Positions 14,783 to 23,960 of a DNA stretch of 43,329 nt are shown in pieces. The notes below the pieces were generated by a model, which ran no database searches, was not told where the DNA came from, and worked only from the letters and a program-made list of their open reading frames with translations. Every line of letters begins with the position of its first letter. Position 1 is the first letter of the stretch. Position numbers and translations under genes: made by a program. This DNA is from Gammaproteobacteria bacterium (GTDB lineage Bacteria > Pseudomonadota > Gammaproteobacteria > DSM-16500), in assembly GCA_013286085.1 (NCBI GenBank), contig JABDGK010000016.1, positions 1-43,329 of the forward strand, given 5' to 3'.

Positions 14783-15232
14783 ATGTATAAAATAGCAATC
14801 TCCCACGATGTAAATGATGCTGATGTAAAAATTATTCAGGAAGGACTGATTGAATCTAGCAAAAAATCTCTAGGTAGCACTGACTTTATGGAGAAGTCAT
14901 TTTCTGTATTGTTAAAAGACGAGAATGGCAATATTCATGGTGGCGTGTTAGCACGTTTCGACTTGGAGTCCATTTATATCGATATGTTATGGGTTAATGA
15001 AAACTCCCGACATCAAGGGTATGGCACAACGTTATTAAATGCCGCTGAAAAGGAAGGCTATAAGTTAGGTTGTCGTTACTCAACGTTGGACACATATGAT
15101 TTTGAAGCGGAAGCATTTTATTTAAAAAATGGTTATGAGCGTTTTGGAGAAATAAAAAATTATTGGCTTAATCATTCCAGGATATTTCTTAGGAAAAATT
15201 TGCAATCTAGCTCACACGCATCAGGGAAATAG
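14783..15232 (+). CDS. GNAT-family N-acetyltransferase
   Basis: The 149-residue protein has the GNAT acetyl-CoA motif (MLWVNENSRHQGYGTTLLNAAE, residues ~71-92) with the Q-x-x-G-x-G/A signature as HQGYGT. The C-terminal FYLKNGYERFGEIKNY is the usual final strand pattern. Small stand-alone GNATs of this kind act on small molecules or on protein amino groups. Its position among an APH-like kinase, a second GNAT and a VanX-like enzyme suggests a detoxification role, by inference only. It converges on the GNAT-like gene at 15253, with 20 bp between stops. Confidence 0.82.
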   Translation: MYKIAISHDVNDADVKIIQEGLIESSKKSLGSTDFMEKSFSVLLKDENGNIHGGVLARFDLESIYIDMLWVNENSRHQGYGTTLLNAAEKEGYKLGCRYSTLDTYDFEAEAFYLKNGYERFGEIKNYWLNHSRIFLRKNLQSSSHASGK

Positions 15233-15252
15233 TAGAAGGCAGGGGGCCTGTT

Positions 15253-16146
15253 TTATGACTTTAACTCCTTAGGGTCTTTTCCGATTCTAGCATAAATAAA
15301 ACCCATTAATCTTGTTATGTTACGCTTTAAAAATCCAGAAACTCTCATGGCAAAAAGATAAAATTTATATTTTAAAAATATAGTAAATTGATACTCTCTT
15401 TCCAGTTCAAAACCTAAAGAGTTAGCTAAGTTAATGGATGCTAAATTGCTTTTATTGCAAGCCCATACTGGTTCTTTTCCTGATGCTAAAATATCTGTTA
15501 TAAATTTTCCACAAACAATTTTTGCCAAGTTTTGTTTGCGATATTCGAGATGTGTCATAATGCCTAGTTCAACATATTTTTTAGAGCTCACACCGAGTGT
15601 TTCACTAGCAATGCGATTTTTTTGCTTATCCCAGATGGCAAAACCATAAGCCTCATCTATACATTTTTCTTCACTGCCATACAGTTTTTTCTCCATGTTA
15701 AATCCAGAACTCATTCTAAAAATTGCTTCATTTTTCTTATTGAGAGGGGTTAATTCGAAAACGCTTGAGCTAGGTAATAGCAAATAATTTTTTGTTTTAT
15801 CTTTTAATTTAAAAGATAGACGATCAATTTTGGTGAGCCCACATAATAGTAAGTTAAAATGTTTGCTTGCTGGGGAAGGTTCAAATACTAAATGCATCCT
15901 GAGATTGTATTTTAATTTTTGGAGAAATTTTTTAAACAATGATTGAGTGATATCACCCTTGATGTAGCAAATATTGGCGTTACTTTTAATTAAAACGGCG
16001 GTAGGATTGTCACTATTATCAACCCAAATTTCACCCGGCATGCGTTTTTCAAGAATGGCGTATACCACAACAACATCAGGAAAATCAGCAGGAAAAAATT
16101 TTAAAACTTTTTGATATTGATCATTTTTTAGAAGAGAAATATTCAT
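15253..16146 (-). CDS. GNAT-like acetyltransferase (GNAT_acetyltr_2 type)
   Basis: The 297-residue protein has a diverged N-terminal half. Its C-terminal half has the pattern of the two-domain GNAT family that includes the zwittermicin resistance protein ZmaR: AYGFAIWDKQKNRIASETLG, then VELGIMTHLEYRKQNLAKIVCGKFI, then VWACNKSNLASINLANSLGFE, which fits the acetyl-CoA site and final strand. The acetyl acceptor is unknown. I see no convincing ribosome binding site before the ATG at 16146. A partial RAYT end (GGGGTCAGGC at 16164) sits 18 bp upstream, which may have altered its promoter or original start. Confidence 0.72.
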   Translation of the reverse strand: MNISLLKNDQYQKVLKFFPADFPDVVVVYAILEKRMPGEIWVDNSDNPTAVLIKSNANICYIKGDITQSLFKKFLQKLKYNLRMHLVFEPSPASKHFNLLLCGLTKIDRLSFKLKDKTKNYLLLPSSSVFELTPLNKKNEAIFRMSSGFNMEKKLYGSEEKCIDEAYGFAIWDKQKNRIASETLGVSSKKYVELGIMTHLEYRKQNLAKIVCGKFITDILASGKEPVWACNKSNLASINLANSLGFELEREYQFTIFLKYKFYLFAMRVSGFLKRNITRLMGFIYARIGKDPKELKS

Positions 16147-16221
16147 AATTTTTAGGGAACAATGGGGTCAGGCATATGGGTTACGTTGATATTTTTCAGT
16201 ATAACACAATCAAAGATTACG

Positions 16222-16335
16222 CATAAAAAAAATTTAACGTACAATAATCGGAGTTATGAAAAATCCGGATTTATTGCAGTGAAAGAAATGATTACGTCTG
16301 AATGTACAGCATTGCTAATGGAACATAAAAAATGA
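16222..16335 (+). pseudogene. C-terminal remnant of a GNAT acetyltransferase
   Basis: One frame from 16222 to the TGA at 16333-16335 encodes NNRSYEKSGFIAVKEMI, then ECTALLMEHKK. This matches the last strand and helix of aminoglycoside-type GNAT acetyltransferases (typical NxxAxRxYEKAGF...LLME). No start or acetyl-CoA motif remains upstream, and the partial RAYT end at 16164 is close to where the rest would be. The stop overlaps the ATG of the phosphotransferase gene, so the two were probably adjacent coupled genes before the decay. Confidence 0.65.
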
Positions 16336-17300
16336 AACATCATACACATGCAATCACATGGGCAACCGATCATCTGATCTCTAATGGGTACTCCCTACAA
16401 CATTCGCCTGACATCATCGTGGAAACACCCTGGTCTAGTGTAATCCGATTTTCAACCTCAAAAGAAGATATCTATTTAAAACAAACGTCACCGTCCTTAT
16501 TTTTAGAACCCAAGATCATGCAATTACTGGCGAACCAATTGCATGCGAGTGTACCTATTGTAATAGCCAGCAATGATGATCTGCATTGTTTTTTGATGAA
16601 AGATGCAGGACTTTCACTGCGTCAATATCTAAAAACAGAACTTCATTCAGACTTATTGTGCCAAGCTATAAAGCAATATACGACTATCCAACGATCGACA
16701 GAGAATCATATAGAATCTTTGCTTGCACTTGGCGTTCCAGATTGGCGACTAGACAAATTACCCAACCTATACGATCAGCTTATTAACCAAGTAGCGTTTT
16801 TAAAAGCGGACGGTATTACGGACGAAGAACTGCAAATATTACGCGATTTAAGTCCGAAAATTACAGCACAATGCGCATTACTATCCCACTATCAGATACC
16901 AGAAGCCTTGGTTCAACCCGATTTTAACACTAACAATACTCTATATGATCCTATCATTAAGAAAATGACACTGATTGACTTAGGTGAGATAGTAATTACT
17001 CATCCATTTTTTTCTTTACCTAATTTTCTTCTGCAAGCCACTATTCATCATGGCGTAAAAGAACTCGATCAAACCTATCATCAACTTCAAAACGCTTATT
17101 TCGAAAATTGGGTAGAATTAACAACAAAAAATCAGCTAGTAGAAGGATTTATACTAGTCAAAAAGTTATGGCCTATTTATTCCGCCTTGGCTCTTTATCG
17201 TTTAATGACCAGCGTAGATCTGCAAGCCTTTAAAGCCTATTGTGCCAACAAACCAAATCGACTCGCTGGGTATTTGAGAGAATATGCTGCTTCGACATAA
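16332..17300 (+). CDS. APH-like phosphotransferase
   Basis: The 322-residue protein follows the aminoglycoside phosphotransferase / choline kinase fold. It has a phosphate-loop lysine in DIYLKQTSPSLFLEPKIM, the catalytic-loop equivalent LVQPDFNTNNTLYD, and the metal-binding LIDLGEIV in place of IDxxD. In the catalytic loop the usual HxD is QPD, which occurs in some small-molecule kinases. The substrate may be a choline-like or sugar alcohol or an antibiotic. The start codon overlaps the stop of a GNAT remnant, reminiscent of paired antibiotic-modifying genes. Identity of the substrate is not supported by anything in the sequence. Confidence 0.75.
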   Translation: MKHHTHAITWATDHLISNGYSLQHSPDIIVETPWSSVIRFSTSKEDIYLKQTSPSLFLEPKIMQLLANQLHASVPIVIASNDDLHCFLMKDAGLSLRQYLKTELHSDLLCQAIKQYTTIQRSTENHIESLLALGVPDWRLDKLPNLYDQLINQVAFLKADGITDEELQILRDLSPKITAQCALLSHYQIPEALVQPDFNTNNTLYDPIIKKMTLIDLGEIVITHPFFSLPNFLLQATIHHGVKELDQTYHQLQNAYFENWVELTTKNQLVEGFILVKKLWPIYSALALYRLMTSVDLQAFKAYCANKPNRLAGYLREYAAST

Positions 17301-17308
17301 AAAATCAG

Positions 17309-18040
17309 CTATATTTCCGTTATATTAACCCAAATTTGCCATTCTTTGACTTTGCCACTGTCAAGTTTATATAAATTCATGACATCGAGCCTAACTTGTA
17401 TACCGTCGGGGATGTGCTTACTAAACAGAGCATTTTGTTCTACGCGAAAGGCTATACGATCTTCGTCCGCAATGACATCCTTTATCTCACTTTTTAAATC
17501 CTTAAACATGTTTTGCAAATCAGGCAAGCGCGCTTTCAAATCGCTCAAGCCTAACTGTTTTGACATCGCATGATTAAACATGACAAGGTCAGCAGCAAAA
17601 TATTTATCAAGCATCTGTTCGTTTCCAGGCGCAAACGCGGTTACAAATGAATCGAACGCAAATTTATGTGCAAAACCAACAAATAATTCTTCATCACGCA
17701 TGGTTATTTTACCTCTCAAGTGTGCAATGGTTTGGTCAATTGTCTTAATCAATTTTTTTGTTCGATCAAGACTCTGTGCGAGGACTTGCTTGTGAGAAAT
17801 CAAGGCATCAATTTTATTGAAATCATCACTGCTGATAGTCCGCTGTATATCATTGAGAGAGAAACCTAATTCACGATAAAATAAAATTTGCTGCAGCATC
17901 AAGATCTGCTCTTCTTCATAGTAGCGATAATTATTATCGCCATAATAAGCAGGCTTTAGTAATCCGATCGTATCGTAAAAGCGCAGTGTTCGGATACTGA
18001 TCCCTGATAGCTTTGCTAAGTTCTTTACTGTATAAGACAT
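17309..18040 (-). CDS. MerR regulator fused to a SnoaL/NTF2-like domain
   Basis: Residues 1-70 form the MerR winged helix (YTVKNLAKLSGISIRTLRFYDTIGLL, then NNYRYYEEEQILMLQQI). A coiled-coil dimerisation helix follows to about residue 110. The C-terminal 120 residues (EELFVGFAHKFAFDSFVTAF onward, with RIAFRVEQNALFSKHIPDG and KVKEWQIWVN) resemble the SnoaL/NTF2-like ligand-binding barrel and not the TipAS domain usually found in this architecture. I choose the ATG at 18040 because the MerR domain begins directly there; the frame is open to 18073. It likely senses a hydrophobic small molecule and activates its own or a nearby promoter. The convergent phosphotransferase gene ends 8 bp away. Confidence 0.78.
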   Translation of the reverse strand: MSYTVKNLAKLSGISIRTLRFYDTIGLLKPAYYGDNNYRYYEEEQILMLQQILFYRELGFSLNDIQRTISSDDFNKIDALISHKQVLAQSLDRTKKLIKTIDQTIAHLRGKITMRDEELFVGFAHKFAFDSFVTAFAPGNEQMLDKYFAADLVMFNHAMSKQLGLSDLKARLPDLQNMFKDLKSEIKDVIADEDRIAFRVEQNALFSKHIPDGIQVRLDVMNLYKLDSGKVKEWQIWVNITEI

Positions 18041-18129
18041 TTTGGTTTTCCCATCGCTGATGTTTAGCATCATAAAGGGTGACGTAACGAGAGAGTCAAC
18101 AGACTCTACAATTATAATAAAAGAAAGGG

Positions 18130-18159
18130 GTCATGCTATATGCGAATACGTGATACCTT
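18130..18159. repeat. Dispersed 30-nt repeat, copy 2
   Basis: Starts GTCATGCTATATGCGAATAC and is about 26 of 30 identical to 11361-11390. The stop codon of the 623-residue gene lies inside it, on the minus strand. Confidence 0.5.
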
Positions 18160-20007
18160 ATCTGATGCCTGCGAATTTACATTACCTGCCAACACGGTTA
18201 CTGGCGCTGCTTGTAGAGAACGTGCGCCCCATAACGTATTGCGATCCTTAGACACCATGGGTAACGAAGTAGAAAAAACAACAGCGCGAGCGTTGTGTAT
18301 AGAAGGCGCTTCCACTGGCATCGAAGCAGGATTCAAATCAGAAGCATGGCCTGGTATTGGCACAGCAGGCGTAGATTCACTCACTACAATAATCTGCTCT
18401 ACATCACCATCACTATGCTCCTCAGGCACACTTTCCAAAAGACGATCTTGCAATGTTGAGCGCGAATCAAGTGACACAAGATGTTTCATTGAGCCCGAGC
18501 GAACAATAGCATATGCAATCTTAGTATTTTTCGTATCGAATCCCCAAATAATATTGGTAACGAATATTCCTATGCCGGTTAGCAGCGCAAGCTCAAGATT
18601 TTCACTTGTCTTGAGCACAGTAAAGGTGGCATTGACGCCAAACGCTGCGCTATCAAGAAAATTGGCAACCATGAAGAGCTGATCAGCGCGTGACCGTTGG
18701 AAAAATGGTTTTGCAGGCTTCGCTGGTTTATACAACCAGGCATTGGTGCGATCTAATGTGGATTTACAGCTCGTTAAAAATGACAGCGCCACAGCCGAAG
18801 CAATTTGTGCACGCGATGAATATTTCATTAATTCACAAATTACGTTACCAATACTCAGCAGCCCGTCGGGTGTATTTTCGATCCCTGGAATCACTTGCAA
18901 TTGTTTAACTAGCACACCAATAGCTTGCTCAGGCGAGTAAAATGCGGCATTCGTATAATTGTAATAAATCGTTAAACCAGCGGATGCTAAAGCAACCATA
19001 ACAATGCCAAACGCTTTTAGATAACCCACTTGCAAAGTTGGAAGAGAACAAGTAGATAATGCTTTCACCTTATCCCATAACACCATCGCCTCAAAAATGG
19101 CGCGATTACCTTTCAAAATATTATTTGTATCCACACGCGCCACGCCAATACAACCCGCTGCCGGCAACGTTAAACCGATTTGCACACCCCAATGCGCACT
19201 GTTAAAATTAGGGATTTTATTAAAAATTGTAATTGCTGTGGTTACGCTCTGACTCACTAAATTCAACGAAGGCAACAATTTAATAATTATCCATCGTGGC
19301 GGTGAAATCAGCGCATCTACCAGCTTCGCACAACTGTCTTTGCCATTAAAATAGGAATCATAATTAAAAATTGGCGTGCCTTTGGGTACTGATTCGGCAA
19401 GCTCCGACATGGCATTACTGCAGTCGGATGTAGTAGCAAGAAAGAGATTGGGTCGATTCAGATTACCTCGCACTTCTGTAGGTGATTGTATGGTAATTTT
19501 TCCATAGCGATTTGCGAGCAACTGCATGATGATTGCAAGCTTATTTTTTTTGCCGCCCACAGTAGGAAGTTCAATCTGATCAGCTGATAATTCCGTTAAC
19601 TCATCGTCATCGAGAACAAGACAGAGTTCTTTGGTATCATGCCGCTCTTTGTACAGCTTAATTTCTGCATCGAAACGATCATATAGGTATCTTAATTTTT
19701 CATTCAATCTTAATGGATCAATAGGATTACAAACTACAACCGTTTTTGAAATAAAATTCGCATAGACTGTCGCCGTATCAAGCAGAAGACAAATAGTAAT
19801 AATGACACCAAGGTCTATCTTACCTGTAAGCAAACCATCAAAAGAAAATGTGTTGAGAAATACAGCTGCTAAAAGAAAAAAAACTATTTTAAACCAGACA
19901 CCCACAGTCGTGGCTTTGCCAGCTAAGCGCTGTTCTAATGAAAACTCATTCTCTTGGGGTTCGGGTTCTGGCAGATAAACTTTCTTAACCTCCCCTCTGG
20001 TCAGCAT
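18136..20007 (-). CDS. Orphan 623-residue membrane protein, effector-like
   Basis: I recognise no family. Two hydrophobic segments lie near the N-terminus (about residues 36-54 and 66-86). Three more lie in the middle (around 330-352, 393-410 and 480-500, by inspection). Between them are soluble parts with acidic stretches (CLVLDDDELTELSADQ). The last 120 residues are Ser/Pro-rich and probably disordered, ending SDKVSRIRI. It is the last of a minus-strand row of orphan genes, and its stop codon lies in a dispersed repeat. The N-terminus has no signal peptide. Size, membrane hairpins and the disordered tail resemble intracellular-bacterium effectors that insert in host membranes, but that is only an inference. 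Confidence 0.6.
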   Translation of the reverse strand: MLTRGEVKKVYLPEPEPQENEFSLEQRLAGKATTVGVWFKIVFFLLAAVFLNTFSFDGLLTGKIDLGVIITICLLLDTATVYANFISKTVVVCNPIDPLRLNEKLRYLYDRFDAEIKLYKERHDTKELCLVLDDDELTELSADQIELPTVGGKKNKLAIIMQLLANRYGKITIQSPTEVRGNLNRPNLFLATTSDCSNAMSELAESVPKGTPIFNYDSYFNGKDSCAKLVDALISPPRWIIIKLLPSLNLVSQSVTTAITIFNKIPNFNSAHWGVQIGLTLPAAGCIGVARVDTNNILKGNRAIFEAMVLWDKVKALSTCSLPTLQVGYLKAFGIVMVALASAGLTIYYNYTNAAFYSPEQAIGVLVKQLQVIPGIENTPDGLLSIGNVICELMKYSSRAQIASAVALSFLTSCKSTLDRTNAWLYKPAKPAKPFFQRSRADQLFMVANFLDSAAFGVNATFTVLKTSENLELALLTGIGIFVTNIIWGFDTKNTKIAYAIVRSGSMKHLVSLDSRSTLQDRLLESVPEEHSDGDVEQIIVVSESTPAVPIPGHASDLNPASMPVEAPSIHNARAVVFSTSLPMVSKDRNTLWGARSLQAAPVTVLAGNVNSQASDKVSRIRI

Positions 20008-20156
20008 GCAACAAGCCCTTATATATTTATTATTATCAAAACCATGGCTCGGAATTATAAAGGGGGTTTGTTATAAAGCCAACTGCAAGACATCCTCTCT
20101 CACAATCTAATCGCCAATTTTATCAAAATTTAGTCAACTTAAGAGTCGAACATGGA

Positions 20157-21857
20157 CTAAAACATAGCAGGAGCAGCCGCATGATCCAAAGTGGGGGCTG
20201 GTTTTTTATACTCAAATACCTCTTCTGCTACCCGCGTCATGGCTCTGGTGATATCAATAAACTGGCGAGAAACTGTACCTTGATGAGAGTGACTAGCAAG
20301 ACTGTCGATATGTTGATTTAACATTTTCACAGTATTAATAAAATCTCTATCTTGTTCAGTGATTAGTAAACATTGTTGAATAATCGCCACTACCTGCGTT
20401 TTAAATGCCATGCTTTGCTCTGGATCAGTTGCTTTCATTTCACCAATCCGTGTTGTTCGGCCAAAAAAATTAATAGTCGATACCATCATGCTCGGCAATC
20501 GACGCGCGACCGCGCTGGATTTAGAGGGTTTTTTATTTTCGAGATAGGATAACGCGGCTTGTTCCCAAGCAATCAGTTTTTGTAGTATTTGTTGCGTGTT
20601 ACAGTTAACTGAACCTAATTGCACCATGAGCACTTGAAAAACTTGTGATAACGCTGCTCGACCAACATTGGACTGCTTCGCTGCGCTAGCCATTTCACTC
20701 GCTCTCTCTTTTACGCGTTGTTGCTCATGCAATAATTCAATTTCTTTATGCAACATGTCGACTTCAGATAATGAACTCGATGCTGCAGCTTGACTACTGG
20801 AAGATTGACCTTCTTCAGGTACCGCCACTTGCATCTGCCTTCGTTCTTTCTCGGCTTTTTCTAGCGCTTTTTGTTGCTCTTCCGCTAAGGCAGCTAACTC
20901 TTCAGCCTTTCTTCGTTCTGCTTCAGCTTTTTCTAGTGCCTTGCGTCGCTCTTCTTCTAACTCTTGCGTTCTTCGTCTTTCTTCATCTAATTGCGCTTGC
21001 ACAGACTGCAGCGTTGCGTGTGCTGCTTGTAATTTCACTTTCTCTTGATCAGCAGCGGAAGCCATCGCTTGATGCTGTCTTTTTAAATTCTCAGCCCGTT
21101 GCTCCGCGAGATTTCCGGCATATTCTGCAGCTGCCTTAGCAAATATACCGCGTATCTTTTCAAGCGATTTAGTGATCTCACTTATTTTAGACGTTTTTCC
21201 TTTAGCTTGAACTGATTTGCCTCGCGTTTTAATGGCAATTAACTTATCACTCGTTAACTTCAAGTTATTCGTTGCTGTTGCAAGCTGCAAATCAATACCA
21301 CTAAAAATAGCATCTTGAGAAACTTTATCTACGATGAGTTGATTATGCTTATCATATTTCACCAACAATTGCTCGCATTCAATAGAACAGGTTGCTGTGA
21401 CAATAAACTTATATATTGCGTCTGTAATGTTAAAAATGTCTTCTTTATACTTATCTTTTACGTTTAATTCGATAAATTTTTTAATTTCTTCTTTTTTAAA
21501 AAATTGCCCGATAGATGCTTCCGCATTTTGTTGTCGACTCAGAATACCCATTTTAAATAATATATCATTTTCGATATTGGTAAGCTTGACAATACCGGGA
21601 TAGGCAGCCTTAACCATAGCCACACCAAGCTGATTAAAATTAATCTTATCGGCAGGATTACGTAACAAGCTAGCAGCAAATTTTTCTTTAAAATCATTAC
21701 TACGATTTTCGTCCCTAGAAAAACAAGCTATAAAGTTAATCAAACCTTGATTAATCAAGTCATATATATTATCAAAATCAAGTAGCGATTTGGTGATTGC
21801 AGGCAATGTATCTTGCGAAGAAACGGCTAGACTGGCAGGTCGCGATGACGCACTCAT
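20157..21857 (-). CDS. Orphan 566-residue coiled-coil protein, effector-like
   Basis: The N-terminal 250 residues are mixed alpha-helical with no known motif. Residues roughly 250-345 form a long charged coiled coil (LDEERRRTQELEEERRKALE, then EAERRKAEELAALAEEQQKA) with an internal repeat seen in the DNA near 20840-20960. A Ser/Gln linker (SSSSQAAASSS) follows, then a second helical region (VDMLHKEIELLHEQQ) and a helical C-terminus ending APAMF. It starts MSASSRPAS, similar to two other proteins in this region. There is no signal peptide or membrane segment. Long coiled coils of this type are common in Legionella and Coxiella effectors. The function is unknown. Confidence 0.62.
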   Translation of the reverse strand: MSASSRPASLAVSSQDTLPAITKSLLDFDNIYDLINQGLINFIACFSRDENRSNDFKEKFAASLLRNPADKINFNQLGVAMVKAAYPGIVKLTNIENDILFKMGILSRQQNAEASIGQFFKKEEIKKFIELNVKDKYKEDIFNITDAIYKFIVTATCSIECEQLLVKYDKHNQLIVDKVSQDAIFSGIDLQLATATNNLKLTSDKLIAIKTRGKSVQAKGKTSKISEITKSLEKIRGIFAKAAAEYAGNLAEQRAENLKRQHQAMASAADQEKVKLQAAHATLQSVQAQLDEERRRTQELEEERRKALEKAEAERRKAEELAALAEEQQKALEKAEKERRQMQVAVPEEGQSSSSQAAASSSLSEVDMLHKEIELLHEQQRVKERASEMASAAKQSNVGRAALSQVFQVLMVQLGSVNCNTQQILQKLIAWEQAALSYLENKKPSKSSAVARRLPSMMVSTINFFGRTTRIGEMKATDPEQSMAFKTQVVAIIQQCLLITEQDRDFINTVKMLNQHIDSLASHSHQGTVSRQFIDITRAMTRVAEEVFEYKKPAPTLDHAAAPAMF

Positions 21858-21954
21858 AAAACATATTCCTGAATTTTATTTATTTCTTAATAAAACAATA
21901 CGCAGAAATTGTCTTAATTGCAAATACCCTCGCAAAACTCTCGAAACATAGATT

Positions 21955-21985
21955 GCTCCCGTTCCCGCAAACGGGATGAGGGAGC
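21955..21985. repeat. CCCTCTCCC-type hairpin between orphan genes
   Basis: GCTCCCGTTCCCG, CAAA, then CGGGATGAGGGAGC: a 13-14 bp stem with one bulge. It sits 14 bp past the stop codon of the 560-residue gene on the minus strand and may serve as its terminator. It resembles the elements at 23836-23859 and 23927-23952. Confidence 0.6.
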
Positions 21986-21998
21986 AAACCTATCTTGC

Positions 21999-23681
21999 CT
22001 ATGCTACTGATCGACGCCCTAACGAAAGCGGACTCACAATCACACCATCTGACACACTCTCTGACTCACTTGCTGCTGGTGAATCCGGTAGCGACACACG
22101 CAACTGTGGTTGAGGCGTCGAACTCGCTGACTCACTCGTTGCTGATGAACCCGGCGGCGACACATGCAACTGTGGTTTAGGCGTCGAACCAGCAGTAGGC
22201 GATAAAGATCGTGCTGCAAATAGACTCGCCGATGCACGCGAAGGCGAAGCAAGAGGTGATAATACTGCCGTTGATACTGTAGATAATACGCTGCTTGGTC
22301 TGGCTACTGTTGTCTCACCAGCATGATCATTATCAACACGAGAATCCACCCCTAATAAAGAAGCATGCGGCGAAGCTAACGGCGATTGAACTTGTGATAA
22401 CGGCGAGGCTATTTCTGGATGGGCATTCGCTTCATAATTCAGCCGCAAGAACTCTTCCGGGTATGCCTCATCAACCGGTAAAAACCTTGTCTCACTTTCT
22501 AGTAATAATTCAGTATGCGATGAACTGGTTGGTGAAGGGATGGCATCAGCATCAGCAGGCTCTGCGTCATAATCTTCGTCAGCCTCTTGCAAATCTTCAG
22601 CCTGTGCAACGGGTGCAACATACTGCTTTTCATCCGCTTCCGAATCTACGCCATCGCTTCCCGAAGCTACATCAAATTTTTCTTGTGCGGAAACTGTTGT
22701 TGCTTGACGGTCAACATGAGCTAACAGACTTTCTAGCTCCATCACTCTACCGCCAAGCTGATCACGCTCTGCACTGATTCTCTCTATTTCATCTGTATCT
22801 TCACGCAACTTTCTTTGCAACCCGATAATTTGTACTCTACGCGCGTCATTCACAGTGGAAATTTGCTGGATGCGCTGCTGATTTTCAAGGTGCGATTTAA
22901 TCTCATTTGCTTTGATTGTCGCACTCACATACAACGCGATTTCATCATCAACAGGCTCTGCTAGCAATGCTTTGCGGGAAATAGCGTGCAGAAAATTCAC
23001 GCCAGCATCCGTGTAATGATGCAGACTTTGCTCATAGAGAGACACAGCCGCATCAACATCTTCTTCCTCAACTGCTTGAGCTTCTTCATACAGTGCTGTT
23101 GCCAGCAATTCATGGTAATTGCCCGCCACCTTAAAACGCGTCGCAAGCGCAAAACGATAAGAATCATAACCCGCTTGATCCCAACAGGATGGATCCGTCT
23201 GCTCAATTGCTTTGATTGCTTCTGCTGTATATTCTATCGCTCTTTGGGCAGATTCCAAGTTTTCAACAGAGCCCTCGCCAATATTATTTTCTTCTCTAAA
23301 AGTTGTCTCAAGATCCGCGCGCAAACCATAACTCGTTGCTAAGTGTATTTGGTGCATATGATAGTATGGTGACGATTCTACTGGCTCTGAGGAAAATAAG
23401 TTATGCTGATAGGCTGTAAATGAATTTAGCGCATCTGCGCATTCAATAGCTGAATCAGCCCTTTGGATCGCTTGCTCTGCGGAAATAGAAGAATAACATA
23501 ACGCTAGCCCTTGGTTAGTAAGAACTAAATTAGCAAGATTCCGCATAAAGTCATAATAAAGGCCCAGATTATTTTTTTGCTTTGCAGATGCTTTCTGAAT
23601 TCGTTCTAATTCAACAAGATAAAAGCGATGGTCGTCCATTAACTTATTTAACACGTTATTGCTTACTGATCGTGTGTACAT
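21999..23681 (-). CDS. Orphan 560-residue TPR-like / coiled-coil protein, effector-like
   Basis: The N-terminal 260 residues are alpha-helical with TPR-like repeated helices (for example SLYEQSLHHYTDAGVNFLHA). A short coiled coil follows at about 275-320 (GLQRKLREDTDEIERISAER). Residues 330-430 are very acidic. The last 130 residues are Ser/Pro/Ala-rich and contain SPLASP repeats and an exact-length tandem duplication of 22 residues (STPKPQLHVSPPGSSATSES, then STPQPQLRVSLPDSPAASES; DNA 22061-22126 and 22127-22192). There is no signal peptide. The family is unknown. The layout of a helical head with a disordered repeat tail is common among translocated effectors. GAAAGGA precedes the ATG. Confidence 0.62.
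   Translation of the reverse strand: MYTRSVSNNVLNKLMDDHRFYLVELERIQKASAKQKNNLGLYYDFMRNLANLVLTNQGLALCYSSISAEQAIQRADSAIECADALNSFTAYQHNLFSSEPVESSPYYHMHQIHLATSYGLRADLETTFREENNIGEGSVENLESAQRAIEYTAEAIKAIEQTDPSCWDQAGYDSYRFALATRFKVAGNYHELLATALYEEAQAVEEEDVDAAVSLYEQSLHHYTDAGVNFLHAISRKALLAEPVDDEIALYVSATIKANEIKSHLENQQRIQQISTVNDARRVQIIGLQRKLREDTDEIERISAERDQLGGRVMELESLLAHVDRQATTVSAQEKFDVASGSDGVDSEADEKQYVAPVAQAEDLQEADEDYDAEPADADAIPSPTSSSHTELLLESETRFLPVDEAYPEEFLRLNYEANAHPEIASPLSQVQSPLASPHASLLGVDSRVDNDHAGETTVARPSSVLSTVSTAVLSPLASPSRASASLFAARSLSPTAGSTPKPQLHVSPPGSSATSESASSTPQPQLRVSLPDSPAASESESVSDGVIVSPLSLGRRSVA
22061..22192. repeat. Two-copy 66-bp tandem repeat within the 560-residue gene
   Basis: Unit 1 is 22061-22126 and unit 2 is 22127-22192. 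They differ at roughly a dozen positions while keeping a 22-residue period, so the duplication is in-frame and somewhat old. It encodes a Pro/Ser-rich tail segment. Confidence 0.8.
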
Positions 23682-23835
23682 ATTGATTCCTTTCCAGTGA
23701 GAATAAAATTCCTATCGAAAAAACATCCTAGCAAAAGCCGTTTGAAAATACAAAGAACCTGAAGACCGCCCAGGAATGGGCTTAAAATGTGCACCCCCTT
23801 GTAGACTTTGTTGAATAAATCAAGAATAAATAATC

Positions 23836-23952
23836 CCCTCTCCCACGAGTGGGAGAGGGTTAGGGTGAGGGCGCTGATGTTCTGCACAAATCATGATCTT
23901 TGCAACGTCAAGACCCTCAACCCCAGCCCTTCTCCCGCAAGCGGGATAAGGG
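23836..23952. repeat. Paired CCCTCTCCC/CCCTTCTCCC hairpins
   Basis: The first is an 11-bp stem CCCTCTCCCAC with complement GTGGGAGAGGG (23836-23859), followed by GTTAGGGTGAGGG. The second, CCCTTCTCCCGC, AA, GCGGGATAAGGG (23927-23952), has one mismatch. They fill the gap between two orphan genes. They belong to a common REP-like style of intergenic repeat and may terminate the gene ending at 23961. Confidence 0.65.
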
Positions 23953-23960
23953 AGAGTGGA

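Noticed and set aside
18140..18682. 180-codon plus-strand frame
   Set aside because: It lies opposite the 623-residue gene, which has better codon use and a start site. The frame is a shadow.
22061..22192. CRISPR-like repeats
   Set aside because: They are two adjacent in-frame coding units with no spacers.
22295..22777. 160-codon plus-strand frame
   Set aside because: Shadow of the 560-residue gene; no start signal and low-quality composition.
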